From contig OV884009.1 in NCBI GenBank assembly GCA_930367205.1, positions 103,065,189 through 103,129,188 on the forward strand: DNA of 64,000 nt, read 5' to 3'. This document shows positions 31,861 through 43,924 of the stretch, piece after piece. The position numbers were made by a program, and so were the translations under genes. The notes under the pieces were generated by a model, which saw only the letters and a list, made by a program, of their open reading frames with translations, was not told where the DNA came from and made no database searches. Origin of the DNA: Acanthosoma haemorrhoidale. Its lineage: Eukaryota > Arthropoda > Insecta > Hemiptera > Acanthosomatidae. The first letter of the stretch is position 1, and each line of letters opens with the position of its first letter.

Positions 31861-34000
31861 ATGAAATGTTTTACAAAGTATTGCGTTAAAAAATAACCTA
31901 TAGCGGTATCGTTTCGAAAAGTAACATGTTGAACACGAACCAAAAAAAAAAAGACGGATATTTACTATACATTCTTGGAACAAATGCTAGTTCTGTTTGC
32001 AAATACATTAAAATTGTAAATTTTTAAGATTATAATTAAAAACAAAACACATAGGCAACATTGTAAGACAAATCTCTAATGACAGAGATTTGGAACGTCA
32101 TTGACATTTTGATCTTTATCCTTAAAAAAAATTTAAACGATTGGGGATGCAACTGATTCTTGACGCAACAAGTTGTCAGTTTTATTCTTGGATTGAAAGG
32201 AAACGAGTTCATACATATATATATTTTTTTCCTTTGCCTCTATATCTTTGAAGTACAGTTTAATGGGATTAGTACACCACAAAAATTTTAAGAAATCACT
32301 GCAAACATATTTACTACCATATAAACACCCCTTCAAGTAATTTGTGCGGGTGGCTTGATCACCATGAGTGATATACCGGGCACTCAAGAGTGGAAATGAG
32401 CTGTTACTAACTCGCCGACCGTAACAAATTCGATACACGCCAGCTTCCTCTTGGGGTAATCATTTGTTGGGGCTTGACACACCCCCACCCCAACAGGAGT
32501 TCCATTCAAAGCTGTCCTACATTTAGCTGTCATATAGACTCTGCAAATATGTAATTGTTTTTAAATTACTGTCATTATTAGCGTTTAATAGTCTAACAAT
32601 TATGAGTTTCATTAGTTTCAATATAAGTAGCGCAAATTCAATTATTTGTCTGTTAATTATTAATAGCGGTATTTAAGTTTTATTTTTTTACTGTTTTCAG
32701 GGGACAACCGTAGACTATTGTTCTAATACTCGAAAAACAGTTTTTAAATATTTTATATTATATTTTAGAGTATTGTGATATGTGACGCTCTTTTTAAACC
32801 CTTCCTGTTCTTGCAATCATTCTCACACAAACCATCCCTGGGATCCCCAATGCGCAGATAGTACATACATATAATACGATACGACATGATAAAAAGGAAA
32901 AACAATATATTATTCAAATATATATGTATAAAGATACACAACACAAATGAAGCAAGAAAACAGTCAATTCATTATCATACACCAGTAATCCATCATTTAT
33001 CAAACTAAATAAAACAAATATTTAATTATCTATTAACCAAAAACCATACTTTCATTAAATTATTCAAAAAAATTATTTCTCTACCATTGACCAATTCTTT
33101 ACCGACAAAACTATGCCAAAATGCTACATTCTGCGAAATGAGTGTGTTTTTTTTATAGGCAAGGAATGAATTCAATTATATAAAATTGTGTCATAACACT
33201 AAATTAGCCAACATTTAACGTTTAGTGATATATTGTTTGATTTTCCCTCGGAAGATTATTGTAATTTTTTTGATCGATTTTTCATGAGTTAGTAACCCAA
33301 CTAATATTGGCCTCTCATTATTGTATAAATTAAGTTTCACTCTCTACATATACTGCATAGAAGTGAAAGATAGGCCTGATAAAAACTAGACCGTGACGTG
33401 GCAAGCTTTCAACTCATTACGAGGACGACGTAGAAACGCTATACAAGGGACGTGCCTGATCTGAAAAGGACCACTGTGTTGACGCTGGCTTGTCCAACCC
33501 GCCACGGGCAGGCAACTACTCCGCATATACTAGTTTTTCCTAGAATCGATAACTTCACCATTTTTTTAATCTTTGAAAAAATTGCTTATAAATTGTCACT
33601 AAAATAATGGTTATGGTGATCCCGAGATAAATAGTATTTTTTAAAAATATGTATAGACGAAATAATGTAGGACGGGGAAAGTGAAAAAAACAATTTCAAT
33701 GGATACACGCAGAGGTTTGTATCAGATTCTTAAACGCTGTAAAAAGGACTCATTTGATATATTAAACCACCGCGGTCACTAAAAATTGCCTTTAAGACAA
33801 CAGCGATAATAAGGATAACATAAACGTAAATTAAAAAAATAAGATCGACGCAATTTCTATTTTCGATTCTTAAAACTTTACATTTTGAAATTCTTTTGAG
33901 CTATCGTCTTGGTTAGGGATGTAGGGATGGATGTTGATTTGCTCTGAGCTCTGATTTAACTCTGAGCCTATTTATATTGGGTACTCTTCTTCAGATCGAC
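31860..34000. other. No gene recognised
   Basis: AT-rich with poly(A)/poly(T) runs. The 101-residue minus-strand ORF at 32,133-32,438 has no recognisable motif. Confidence 0.45.
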
Positions 34001-34019
34001 GACCATATTGTGATATATA

Positions 34020-34847
34020 GGGCGCACTGTGGAACCTGCCTGATGCATCTGCTTCTCCCTGGGCATCCTGCTCTCTCTCAGTTGGCACACCCCGGGCTCT
34101 GATTCTTTCTTTCTGCGACAGCATGACGCACACCTCCTCTTAAAACTATTTCTTGCTCCACAACTTCGGGACTCCTCTCACTACATCCCATAGCCTCTTC
34201 TTTCTCACCATCTTCGCAGTGAGGCGAGGAAGGGTTGTGGAGTCCAGCAGACTCCTGGCTCTCCTCCATGCTCCATGAGTAAGTACCTCTGGTAGTGTGG
34301 GCGCAGGTACTGAAGTCACCCTGGATGGTCCTGCTACTGGGCTTGCAGCCTCTTTGGTCACTCCTTCCGGGGTATTTATGCCTTTCCCACCTCTCTGTAC
34401 ATCTATGGACATTTGAGAAGCTGAATGCCGGACTTCTTCCACAAATGTTGGGACCTGGTGTATAACCACTGTGGTCTCCACCTCTGCCACACTCATTGAT
34501 ATCTGCTGGAGGAGGGCATCGTTCTTCAGTATGCCTCTGGCTGTTTCCTCTACTGCAGTGGTTAAGATCTGCTGCGATAGAGTCCCGCTGGTTGGACTAC
34601 CACCTTCAGCTTTGTATTTTCTGCTACAAGCTTTTTTATGTCTTCTATCAAGACATCTATCCTGTGGTTTATGATGGTCTGGTAGTTTTTCGTGACCCGT
34701 ACGTCAACCAAAGGCAGCCCATGTTGTTCGTATGGTTTTGTAGCCTCTCTCGAGGAGGCCCAGGTATAGCGGGTCGTCATCACCTAGTTCCTCTCCGCTG
34801 ACATCCCTAGTCAACGAAACGACTTGCACTACGTCACTACTATTCAT
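34020..34847 (-). pseudogene. ORF1 (Gag-like) of an R1-type non-LTR retrotransposon, N-terminal part
   Basis: The minus strand starts at ATG 34,847: MNSSDVVQVVSLTRDV then an acidic patch, a frameshift into YQTIINHRIDVLIEDIKKLV (coiled-coil-like), and another frame with MSVAEVETTVVIHQVPTFVE, a Ser/Thr/Pro-rich stretch (EAASPVAGPSRVTSVPAP) and a basic RARSLLDSTTLPRLTAKMVR. GC content is well above its surroundings. The arrangement (acidic start, coiled coil, proline-rich linker) fits R1/TRAS-type ORF1, whose zinc knuckles would follow but are not seen. The family call is inferred, not proven. Confidence 0.4.
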
Positions 34848-35268
34848 CTTGTTTTGGAGAAGGGGTGCACAATGACCGGAGGCAAAAACCCGAAATCCGA
34901 AAGTGTGTGACCTCGGTCAGGGTTGGCATTGGAAAAAAGGGCCCAGGTACCGTCCTTGCCAGTACCACACTACAAATAAGGAGTTACTTACTTGTTTACT
35001 CCGCAATTAGACTGCACGTTACCCCCCACCACAAACCTCAAAACGTTGCGAAAGAAGCCCAGTTCGATTCTGCGACTTTTTCTACACAGTCATTTACTTT
35101 GCCGCACGTACAACTATCGAATTCCACTACTACATACAACTAACCACGGACGGATGCGGTAGAGACGCTTACCCTATGACAGGTAAAGGCCGACTCTTCA
35201 TACTTATAACAAATACAATGCCTCAGCTCAAAAATATACAGCATGACAGATATGTATTAAGCAGCATT

Positions 35269-36188
35269 TGGTGGAGGGGGAATGAAACTTTTCATTTATA
35301 TATTTATTTATTTAGGGATACTCTATCTACCCGACACACAACTGTATCCGAATACAAAAACATTTAAGGCAATAAATAAAGGATTATCTTTTCTAAGGAT
35401 ACATATATCCGTTTATCTATTTACCTGACTTACCCACTTGATCTAGTTACGCTCTAGTTGAGTAATTAGAATATTTAATCTAACTATTCAACTAATTACA
35501 GATTTGATTCATCAAATCGTGAGCGTATTGCATTAGCGTAATGTCTTATTATGCCTTATTCATATATTGAATTCCCTTACTGTTGGTCCCAATTGAATCC
35601 AAACCCGAAGTAATTTACCTTACTAAATTAACGTGGTGATCAAAATGAAAGGGATTCAATGGTAAAATAGAATTTACTAGACAAAATGTTTTATTAACCA
35701 AAACAACAAGGTTAAAATGTTTTCACGAGGAATGACAGTTTTTACTATTAACTCAAATGGTGAACAGATTACATCTATTATACTAGCTACAAATAAAGTT
35801 TAAATCTTACTAGTTTACATCGATGTCTTCAATCTGATTAATGTAGAAGCGACCTCGAAGCTAAGAGGTCCCGAACTAGGCAGTCAGCCACCTCCCCTCA
35901 GCGACTCCCCGCTAATTCTCCTCCCAAAGTATCTTCTCGTCTTGGACCGACCGTATTTCTCACTCTCAACCAAAGGCATTTTTCTTTATGGCTATTTGTG
36001 ACCGTGCCTGTCTTTCCCGCAACATCTTGCACTTAGCGCCACCCATATCCTAACAGATAGGGTACATCGGTCGGCTTACATCAAAAGAGGTGGTTTATTG
36101 CTTGCCCCGATCCTCTGGCCTCAGTTCCTTAACGTTATTTAACAATTGTACACTACCTTCCCCATGACGGACGGTTGAACATGTAACA
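35269..36188 (+). repeat. LTR-like repeat family, copy C
   Basis: Starts TGGTGGAGGGGGAATG and ends GTTGAACATGTAACA. Shared blocks with A, B and D: TTTCTAAGGATACATATATC, TTACCTGACTTACCCAC, GAGTAATTAGAATATTTAA and AATTAACGTGGTGATCAAAA. The end, CCCCATGACGGACGGTTGAA, is similar to 24,912 and 44,868. TG..CA ends and the length (about 920 bp) suggest a solo LTR. ATTT occurs at both edges but is too short to call a target duplication. Confidence 0.5.
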
Positions 36189-36689
36189 ATTTAATATATT
36201 TTTAAAGTTTCAGGCAATTTAACTAAAAAAAAAAAAAAAAAAAAAAAATGTTTCAGAACGATTACTTTTTTTTTTTAATATTTATAAACACGACTTTCTT
36301 ACAAACAGACTTAAAATATTTACAAAAAAATGTTTCCAAACTTTATTTCTTGGAGGTTATCTTAATAAGTAATGTATCCTGTTATGTGTGTGACCTACCA
36401 CGTAGATTTAATATCGAAATAATAGGATTAATTGATAAAAATCGACTATATGACGTTGACAACGCAGGTCTCTTTACCGACTGCCATAAAAAAAAAAAAA
36501 TCAATATGCATAAAGGTTATAAGCAGGTGAAGGTGAGGCAGATATATCAGATGCCAAACCAAACCACTCAGATCGCCTACGCGGGATCAAATCTTTTGGC
36601 CGAGACTCTTGGCTGTTAAGAGGGACATACAATAGGAAGCTCTCTCTCATTTTCTTAGTTCTGCGACGAGGGCTAGGAAGGAGGTCTTC

Positions 36690-37160
36690 CTTTTTGGGAG
36701 AATACAGCCTGAGGGCTTGGGACATTCGGTTGGGAAGCACCCCCATCAATGAAGACACTGCATTAGTAAGCATAGATTGTAATTGTTAGTTTATTAGATA
36801 TTTTAATCCTCCATCATTTTAAAGTTTCGACCATTTAAATAAAAACATTTCACATTGTAAATTCCATTTATTCTTATATATCAAATCTTTATTGTGATAA
36901 AATTATAATCTCCCTTATTGAGAAATAGGTAATTGTGTTCAATGTTCTTATTCAATTCTAATTATCTAATTACAATTCTCCATTCTATTTATTCTAAAGA
37001 AATTCCTTCTATTGATCACCATGAGAAACTACTAAGATAATTTAGCCTTTGAATAAGAACTAACTAACTAAAATAAAAATACATTTTAGATATATTTTTC
37101 TACATTTGTTATGTATTAGTATTTATTATATTATATGTATCAAAATAAATAATCCGCATT
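36690..37160 (+). repeat. Dispersed repeat, copy 1 (second copy at 46,440-47,005)
   Basis: Shared landmarks in order: TTGGGAC, AAGCATAGATT, a TTTAAAT/TATTTC stretch, CACATTGTAAATTCCATTT versus TATTGTAAATTCAATTTG, TATTGATCACCATGAGAAA versus CATTGATAACCACGGTAAA, and TAGATATATTTTTCTA. AT-rich and non-coding; probably a retrotransposon 3' region. Identity is moderate and boundaries are approximate. Confidence 0.45.
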
Positions 37161-37389
37161 CACCGAAAGTGTTCCCTTCTTTGTTGGGTAATCACTCTGG
37201 TCTCAACATCCCTTTCATCCAAGCTGGCAAGCAACTTTCCGTTACCAGAATTTACATTGCCTCCACACTGGTCCCCCTAATCCCTGTGCGAGATCCCTCA
37301 TCTCTAACTAACTCATCCCTCAAAAAGCTAAGTTATTATAATAAATAAACAGGTTTATTTTATAGAGTTACTACCGTTGCCTAATGGTA

Positions 37390-39130
37390 ACGTAATAATT
37401 GTTGGTTAGCCAAGTTGGTGGGTCACCAAATGGTTGGTGAGCTTCCGTTAAGATGGGAGCCCATTAGCCTACTAGACAGGTGGCATCAGGGTAGCGTTGC
37501 CCTGTTGTTTAATGTTGATTAAATTCAAGTACCGAACACGGGACGTGTCGTTTTCAGGTGTCGTTGAAAAAAAAATAAAAATTAGTTCGCGCCTAGTCTT
37601 GAGTGAGAGTCGTGCTCCCGTTCAAAGTGGTTGGTAATTTTGAAAATATTGAAGAACAAAGGCCGCTTTAAGAAAAAGCAACGACTTTAAAGAATCATTG
37701 GACATACCGACGACCAGAACAAAGAAACTAGGAAACGAGGTACGTTACAATATGGGGGCCGCTCTGGGAGTATTTACTAGATTCCGGGACTAGTTAATTA
37801 GTTATTCCTTATAGTAATTAATTATTAAAATCATTAAGAGATTAGGTGGTCAAAAGTTCAATACAAAACAATTAATGAATTTTCCGCATGTTAAACTAAG
37901 AATTAACGTATTAACAATTTTATAATCTGCTACGTGCACAATTTACACACTACTCACATATTTATTCTGTACACATCTCGAAGTAAACTTTCAATATGTC
38001 ACCAGATTCAGGTAGATCCAACCCCAGTGAGAAACCCGCACAGAAAGACGTGGAAAAATATGCATTAAAATCTGGGAATCAAGACAAAATGCGCCCGCCA
38101 AACACGACCCCACCTCCTTCGAAAGACGATTCATCGTCTGTGATGGGAATATTGAAATAAATGCCACAAAAAATGTTACAATTATATAATAATGTGTCAG
38201 AACAATGCACAAGAATTAATAACAACTTAACAGAATTGTGAGAGGGCTTTGAATTGAAGGTCAATCCCAAATAGTTTGACAAATTAAATCTGATTTACAA
38301 AATAAATTCAACGAATGCTATGTAGAAAAGAATAGCAAGCAAATTAGCGCGGCAATCACAAATTCGCGACGAGAAAATTAAAAAGTAATCAGAAACCCTC
38401 AGTTGTGAATTCAATGAAAAATTGAAAAAAATATATCAAGATTTAGACGATCGCGTAGACTAAGAAGTCGAGCAACTTACTTGGTAATATAATTAGTTTC
38501 GTGCCAATATCATTGAACAGATAACAACACAAGTTAAAACGGACTACATAATCAATAAGATTACATTAGACCCCAACCCAATAGGTTGAGATATTTTCGG
38601 AAACTTAAAACATTCATATTCACAGGACAACCAACTATTTAGTTAGGAAGCATATATCAAAAAATCAAAAGAAAACGAAATTTCATACCCAAAATATGAA
38701 TTCTATAACGAATTTTGTTTAATAAAGTCAAAAGAAAACAACAACTATAGCATACACGTTCCATCGGATCAATTGATACAATTTATTATTAAATTTTATC
38801 AAATTCGTGGGCATATGGGGATGTCAAATCGTATCATTAAGACTTTTAAGCCCCGAAATTAATGAAAAATGTCATCGAAGTAATTCAAGATGCAACGCCT
38901 GTGAAGTTGGCAAAACTACATTCAAATTATATTTATTTGGAAAATCCTGACAAATGGATGAGAGTCTCAGCTGTTTTTTTGGGACCCTTACCTACTGGAA
39001 TGGGGAAGAAAATCTCTACGCCATAATTGAGAAATTTTCAAAATTATACCCAGTAACCAAGGAAACTGCATACTCATCTAATCGTTATATTATTACTTAT
39101 CAATTGAATCCTCATATTTTATATTAGTTT
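37390..39130 (+). mobile_element. Internally deleted Ty3/Gypsy element (LTR end, PBS, gag start, integrase)
   Basis: A candidate LTR ends in CGTTACA at 37,749. TGGGGGCCGCTCTGGGAG (37,753-37,770) follows, resembling a tRNA-Pro primer-binding site. A Gag-like ORF starts at ATG 37,996 (MSPDSGRSNPSEKPAQKDVE) but is broken by stops from 38,158 on. Protease and RT are absent. Integrase sequence follows at 38,780-39,110. The LTR start is uncertain (TGTTGGTTAG at about 37,399 is one option). Confidence 0.65.
38780..39110 (+). pseudogene. Gypsy integrase N-terminal fragment
   Basis: Reads HRSNSRCNACEVGKTTFKLY (Cys part of the zinc domain), then WMRVSAVFLGPLP in a neighbouring frame and GEENLYAIIEKFSKLYPVTK, the start of the integrase core around the first catalytic Asp. 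The usual DFFGPLP reads with V in place of the Asp (SAVFLGPLP), so that residue appears lost. Broken frames. A second copy of the same block is at 59,510-59,720. Confidence 0.75.
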
Positions 39131-39540
39131 TAGTAACTTTCATTATTAATTTTATTTATTTGAACTGTAGCGTAGAGTTTAGTCGTCAGGTAAAGAAGCT
39201 GAATATACAGATATAGATAGATATTTTTTTCATATATATTTGTAATTTATTCGCCACTGCGATGCAACGTATCCAGGTGCACAACCTTTTTGGTAACCAT
39301 CTTCCTTGAAATCTCGTTATTTGAGGGTGTTGCTTCAATAAATTCTAAACAAATTAAAGGGTGAGGCAACTGATTCGTGGATTAGTTTGATCAGTATTCA
39401 GTATGCCCTATACTATCGAAGTCATAGAATCTGGAGGACAGTTTGGGGTGAGCTGGAGATGTAGTAGGAGAAAATTCACCATATTGGGGAAAGATTGGAG
39501 GGAGGGAAGGTTGCGGTGGTGAGTTAGAGGAACCTGAGGT
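39131..39540. other. Gap between Gypsy relic and the candidate promoter
   Basis: AT-rich to 39,400, then becoming GC-richer and purine-rich (GGGGAAAGATTGGAGGGAGG near 39,476) as the putative exon is approached. No ORF. Confidence 0.45.
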
Positions 39541-39708
39541 AGACGGAGACAGGCTCAGGATCTGTTATGTTATTCCGTCCCCTGTTGCCCCCGCACAATA
39601 GATCATTAGGGGTGAAGGGAGGGGGGTGGTGGGCGTGTCTCAACCAATGAGCTGCCAGATCGATGGGCCAATGGGCTGAGAGGTTGTGGACCGAGCTCAG
39701 GTCCAGTC
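39541..39708 (+). promoter_or_regulatory. Candidate promoter/5' UTR with two CCAAT boxes
   Basis: A GC-rich block unlike the AT-rich surroundings sits directly upstream of the eh1-motif exon. It contains AACCAATGAG (about 39,639) and GGCCAATGGG (about 39,666), two CCAAT boxes in the same orientation, and a G-rich stretch near 39,616. There is no clear TATA box. The transcription start cannot be placed. Confidence 0.4.
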
Positions 39709-39792
39709 ATGGCCGCGCGCGAACCGTGGGCCCAACGTAGCAGGTCTTCCTTCCTCATAGACGATATATTGTTCAGGCCTCCACCTCCAATT
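39709..39792 (+). CDS. Putative first coding exon of an NK/BarH/Bsx-like homeobox gene
   Basis: ATG at 39,709 (context TCCAGTCATGG) opens 28 codons ending PPPPI, followed immediately by the splice donor GTAAGT at 39,793 (phase 0). The peptide contains SRSSFLIDDILF followed by RPPPP. The FxIxxIL core is the eh1 (Groucho-binding) motif that NK-like homeodomain proteins carry close to the N-terminus. The neighbourhood RSSFLIDDILF-basic-Pro is most like Bsx/brain-specific homeobox proteins. If real, the product is a nuclear transcriptional repressor. No homeodomain was found in the window, so later exons would lie beyond 64 kb. It could be coincidence, but ATG, motif, donor and GC-rich promoter-like flank all agree. 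Confidence 0.5.
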
Positions 39793-42005
39793 GTAAGTCT
39801 TTCATGTTTATTATGTAGATTTTCCCTTCATAATTTTTTTTGTATTGTCGTACATTCCTTTAATGCCACTCTGTGTACCGTTAACTCGTTATATCACCAA
39901 GCATGCTGACATTTTAGTCATTTATAAGCAAAAGTAAAACGGATAATCTATGTAGAAGTTCTACTTTGAATGAAATTCCTTGCTTCGACTGCAATACTTT
40001 CTAAATCTTACTACATTTTCTTATAAGGTGAAGTTGTATTGACCTGTGAATGTTCTGTCTCTCTCCCAAGTCAGTGTTGCACCAACTGATGTAGAAAACG
40101 GATCTAACAAGGACCGAGGATTTGCACTGAATTTCGTTGAATATTTAGCGGAATTCATGCTAATGAAAAACATTATTTTACATAAATCGTTTTTCTTGAA
40201 AATAAGAATGCTTCGGTCAAAATGGGTGCATCATTTTGTTTTATTTTGCTCAGAACACACGTGAACGTTGCACAATTCATTTCTTATCTCTTCCTTTATA
40301 TTTCTTTTAAACGTTTTGTTAATTATTTACTTATTTTATGCCATAAAGTTAAATAGCTCATTAATTAAAATTTATTTACATCCCAAAAGATGAAACCAAA
40401 AAAAAACCACTTTATTACAGATTGAAAGAAAAAAATCAAGTTTTTTTCCACCGATTATTTAGTACTAATTACAAAACTCACAATAAAACATTCACGTCAA
40501 AAAAAAAAAATATCCAAAGGAAGAAAAACGATTCCTAGTCTAATAAGTTTTATTTAACATTTGTTTGTGAATTAAAGTTCAGGTGACCAGTATTAGGTAA
40601 ACAACGATAACAAAAGATAATAAATATAAAGATTAATAAGTTATGGTTTAAATTAGATGGAGTTTGTTATTTGAGTGTCACCAGTTGCCTGAAGAACTGG
40701 CAACGATCACAAACCCTTGGTAGGAAAATTAAAAACTGACGGTGCGTGGTAAAAAGTGAAAAACAGGCCGTAGTGATAAGCATAGCTTATTACTAGTCAA
40801 TTAGTGTGCTTCAGGTCAATCTAACTAATCTTCATTTCACTGTGCACCCCCTTTTACACATGTAGGAGGTCCGTGTAGAGCAGAACAGCACGTATCCAGT
40901 ATATAAAGAACGAAATATATTCAGAACACGTATGAAATATTTTTCTTATTACACCAATTGACAAATAATACATACCTTAGCTCTATGTGAGACAGGAGAA
41001 AATTTGCTTTCGTTCAGAATTGTTGGGTGGGCTTTTTTATATAAAAACGATATCATTAGCTTATAACTATCTCCTTTTTAATAAAGTTCTTCATTGTATG
41101 TGCTGTCTGGTGATGGTTATATGGCTATACCCGCACATAGACGGACCCCAAAATGGAAGTAATGTTTTAAGAATAAATTATAAATAAATGAATAAAGGAT
41201 AAAGGATAGCAATTATTTAGTTACCATAGGTCATATAGCTGCTGTTGGTAAATCTACAGCCTTGGCTCGATTACTACAGCTAAATTCTCTGTGAACTCAT
41301 CAAAATATTTTATTTCAAATAGGATCACTGTACTACACTTGATTTAATATACGTCATCCACGCCATTCGTATTACAAAATGACATCATAAACAATATCTT
41401 AACAGTTTATAATGTTAACTTGAAGAAATTAAAAACTAAATTACATTATTTAATTAAATGTGAGATTTGGAACGAATAACATAAAGGACCATATCGAGAG
41501 TCATGAAATGATTGTTAAAATACTACTCAGTATTTATAATTATTGTTGCTTGCTCACTTGTTGTTACATTGTATTTGTTAAACCATCTGGGTCACTGGAA
41601 ATCGCTCTTTCATAACTAACTAAACCTTTAAATAGCCTTTGAAATCATCAAATCGACCAATCTTTATTTATTTTTTTCATTCTTCCTGTAATTCCATTTT
41701 AAACAAAACCTAATCCGCATATTTCATCAGCTATTGCATAGCGGAATATAAGTCAATATCTTCAGGTACATTAAATCAATCTTACAACTGCGCTACCTCA
41801 TAAAATAGAGCCCTTACCCAATAAAAGTAGTGAGCCGGTTTAAGTGATTTTTATTGTTGGCTCCCAAAACGTAAAATACGTAAGTACTTTTTGGAATAAC
41901 TTTAATATCAGCTGTATAATGCATGGATAAAAATGAGAACGTTAAATTTAAAATATGGTTTAACATTTCAATCTCAGTCATTTTTACGCAGATACAAGAA
42001 CTACT
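39793..42005. other. Presumed intron sequence, no gene recognised
   Basis: AT-rich DNA after the splice donor. The ORFs at 40,046-40,264 and 40,987-41,187 have no known motif. A GTTGCC/GGCAAC stem lies near 40,683-40,702 in a less AT-rich stretch (40,660-40,880) with no transposon signature, a possible non-coding element. Confidence 0.4.
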
Positions 42006-42583
42006 AAAGGGTGTCCCAGCATTAACGCAAGATTTGATTTAAATAGAAAACTCAGTTTTTAGTATTTTTTTTGTTATTTTTTTATTGAATTATAAAGTAA
42101 ATAGGATAGGGTTATTTATGGAATAACACATCGGGCAAATCGCCTCCACGACTTTGCTGGCACTTACGCACTTTTTGTCGAAATTTTTCATGACCATTTG
42201 GCATAAATGTGGTTGAATTTCGTTGATGCAGCGTTGAATTTCCTCTTTTAATGCACGGGTGGATGTGGGCTTGTTGACATACACCTTTGACTTCAAATAA
42301 CCCCATAAAAAGAAATCTAAAGGTGTTAAATCACACGATCTAGGGGGCCAATTCTGATCACCGAAACGAGAAAGTACACGACCTGGAAATGTCTCGTGTA
42401 GTATTTAAATTGTTTCATGGGCTGTATGGCATGTGGCACCATCTTGTTCAAACCACATATTCGCCACATCAATATCATCCAACTTCGGCACAAAGAACTG
42501 TGTTTTTTTTAGGGTTGCCCGCACTTTACTGCACAAATGGCGGCAAATTCAAAGCTTGCGTTAATTCTGGGACAAGCTTTCCC
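42006..42583 (-). mobile_element. Deleted Tc1/mariner-superfamily transposon with terminal inverted repeats
   Basis: Left end TGTCCCAGCATTAACGCAAG (from 42,012) and right end complementary to TGTCCCAGAATTAACGCAAG (to about 42,575) form inverted repeats with one mismatch in 20, with further partial matches on both sides (AAAGggT / AAAGctT). Between them the minus strand codes only the C-terminal third of a transposase. Total about 580 bp, so this is an internally deleted, non-autonomous copy. Confidence 0.75.
42090..42500 (-). pseudogene. Tc1/mariner transposase C-terminal fragment
   Basis: The minus strand reads a degraded QDGATCHTA (second catalytic Asp region), a stop, then FGDQNWPPRSCDLTPLDFFL and WGYLKSKVYVNKPTSTRALK, EEIQRCINEIQPHLCQMV, ending LPDVLFHK in a second frame. 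The pattern (DGA..CHTA; NWPPRSCDLTPLDFFLWG) is typical of insect mariner-like transposases distinct from the one at 45 kb. One stop and one frameshift; the N-terminal DNA-binding and first catalytic parts are deleted. Confidence 0.75.
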
Positions 42584-42707
42584 TTTGTTGCCAACTATCC
42601 AACTCATTAAAAAAAATTTTATTTTATTCCGTCTCAGTTACATCTGATATAAAATATGCAGATTACTGTCGGATGAAAATAAATCTAAAAATTATGTTGA
42701 AACTGAG

Positions 42708-42962
42708 CCCTGTGGAACCATTACTTTTTAAGATACAGCTCTACAAAAAGTGAAAACTTATTTTGCGAAATATCGTCAAAAATAATCGTTCTACAAGACC
42801 GTTTATAAAGAATGAATTTGAAGTAAATTTAATTACCTTTCATTTCTGTCCATAAGAGAATGTTCAGGGTCAATAGTTATCTTTAAAATGGTAGATAACC
42901 AAAAACATTGAAAAGTGTAAAAGCTTTAATTACTAAATATTTATTATATTCTAATATTATGT
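42708..42962. repeat. 250-bp direct repeat, copy 1
   Basis: From GAACCATTACTTTTTAAGAT to TATATTCTAAT it matches 43,925-44,174 with only scattered differences, over 90% identical by eye. AT-rich and non-coding. The 962 bp between the copies shows no sign of being a known element. Confidence 0.75.
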
Positions 42963-43924
42963 AAAAAACAGTTGAAAATTTCCTTGTTTCGTTTGTCAGA
43001 TTCTGGGCTTTGTATTTAATCCGTTTCTGTGATAACATCTAATGGAATAGAAAATTATGTTAGGAAACTACAATTAACGATTGTAATCATACTTACCTTC
43101 AGAGCATTCACTTTTCATACCTTATCAGCGAGGTTACTTTAACAATTGATCCGACGCAAAAAGTTTGCATAACGAAAGAAATCTTTAATTAAAAAAGAAA
43201 TATTAGAATCTCTTCTAATACGGCAATATTTAGGTGATTAATAATCTAATTTATGACACATTTACAATAAATTTTTCTCTGACAAACTAGAACTTATTAT
43301 TGTTTAAATTATCATTATATAAATACTATTACTCTCATTTCATAGTTTTAAATTTATTTTCCATACATTGTGGTTTAACGATGAGTTTCATTTAAGGATT
43401 GGTTTGTTGCCAAATCTTGATCAATTTCACTAACATTAAAAAGATTTACTACGGAAAAATAAAACTAATTATAAATAACATATTAAGTAGAAGAAGAAAT
43501 TTTGTATGTAACACCGTTTTCCCGTGAGTTCATTAAATACTTAAGTTAGACAACATAGCCTAGGATTGGTTAATGTATATAATCACCTCCTCATTTCAAT
43601 ACCGCCAACGGTAAAGTTTCCACAACTACGGAAATGAAGGTATTCACATGTAGACCAGTCAAATTATACATGGAAAAAGTGCTGTAGTTCTAAGTTTTTA
43701 ATATGTTGTGAGGACCTAAATCAATAGTAAGAAACCAAAATTTCAGCTTCAAAAAACACCGATCTGCGTATAGCCTAAAAACAGGGAGATTGTCGCAATT
43801 TTTTCAACTGTTACTAAATAACTCCCAAAATGCAACTTAAAAAATCTGCACCTGTAAGAAAAGCTTGTCGCATTTTTTTTTGAAGTACATAAAATGTGCA
43901 GAATTTGAAACCAAACTGACCTCT

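Noticed and set aside
34496..34801. Plus-strand ORFs with hydrophobic stretches at 34.5-34.8 kb
   Set aside because: They are shadows of the minus-strand ORF1 reading, which has a coherent coiled-coil and proline-rich layout.
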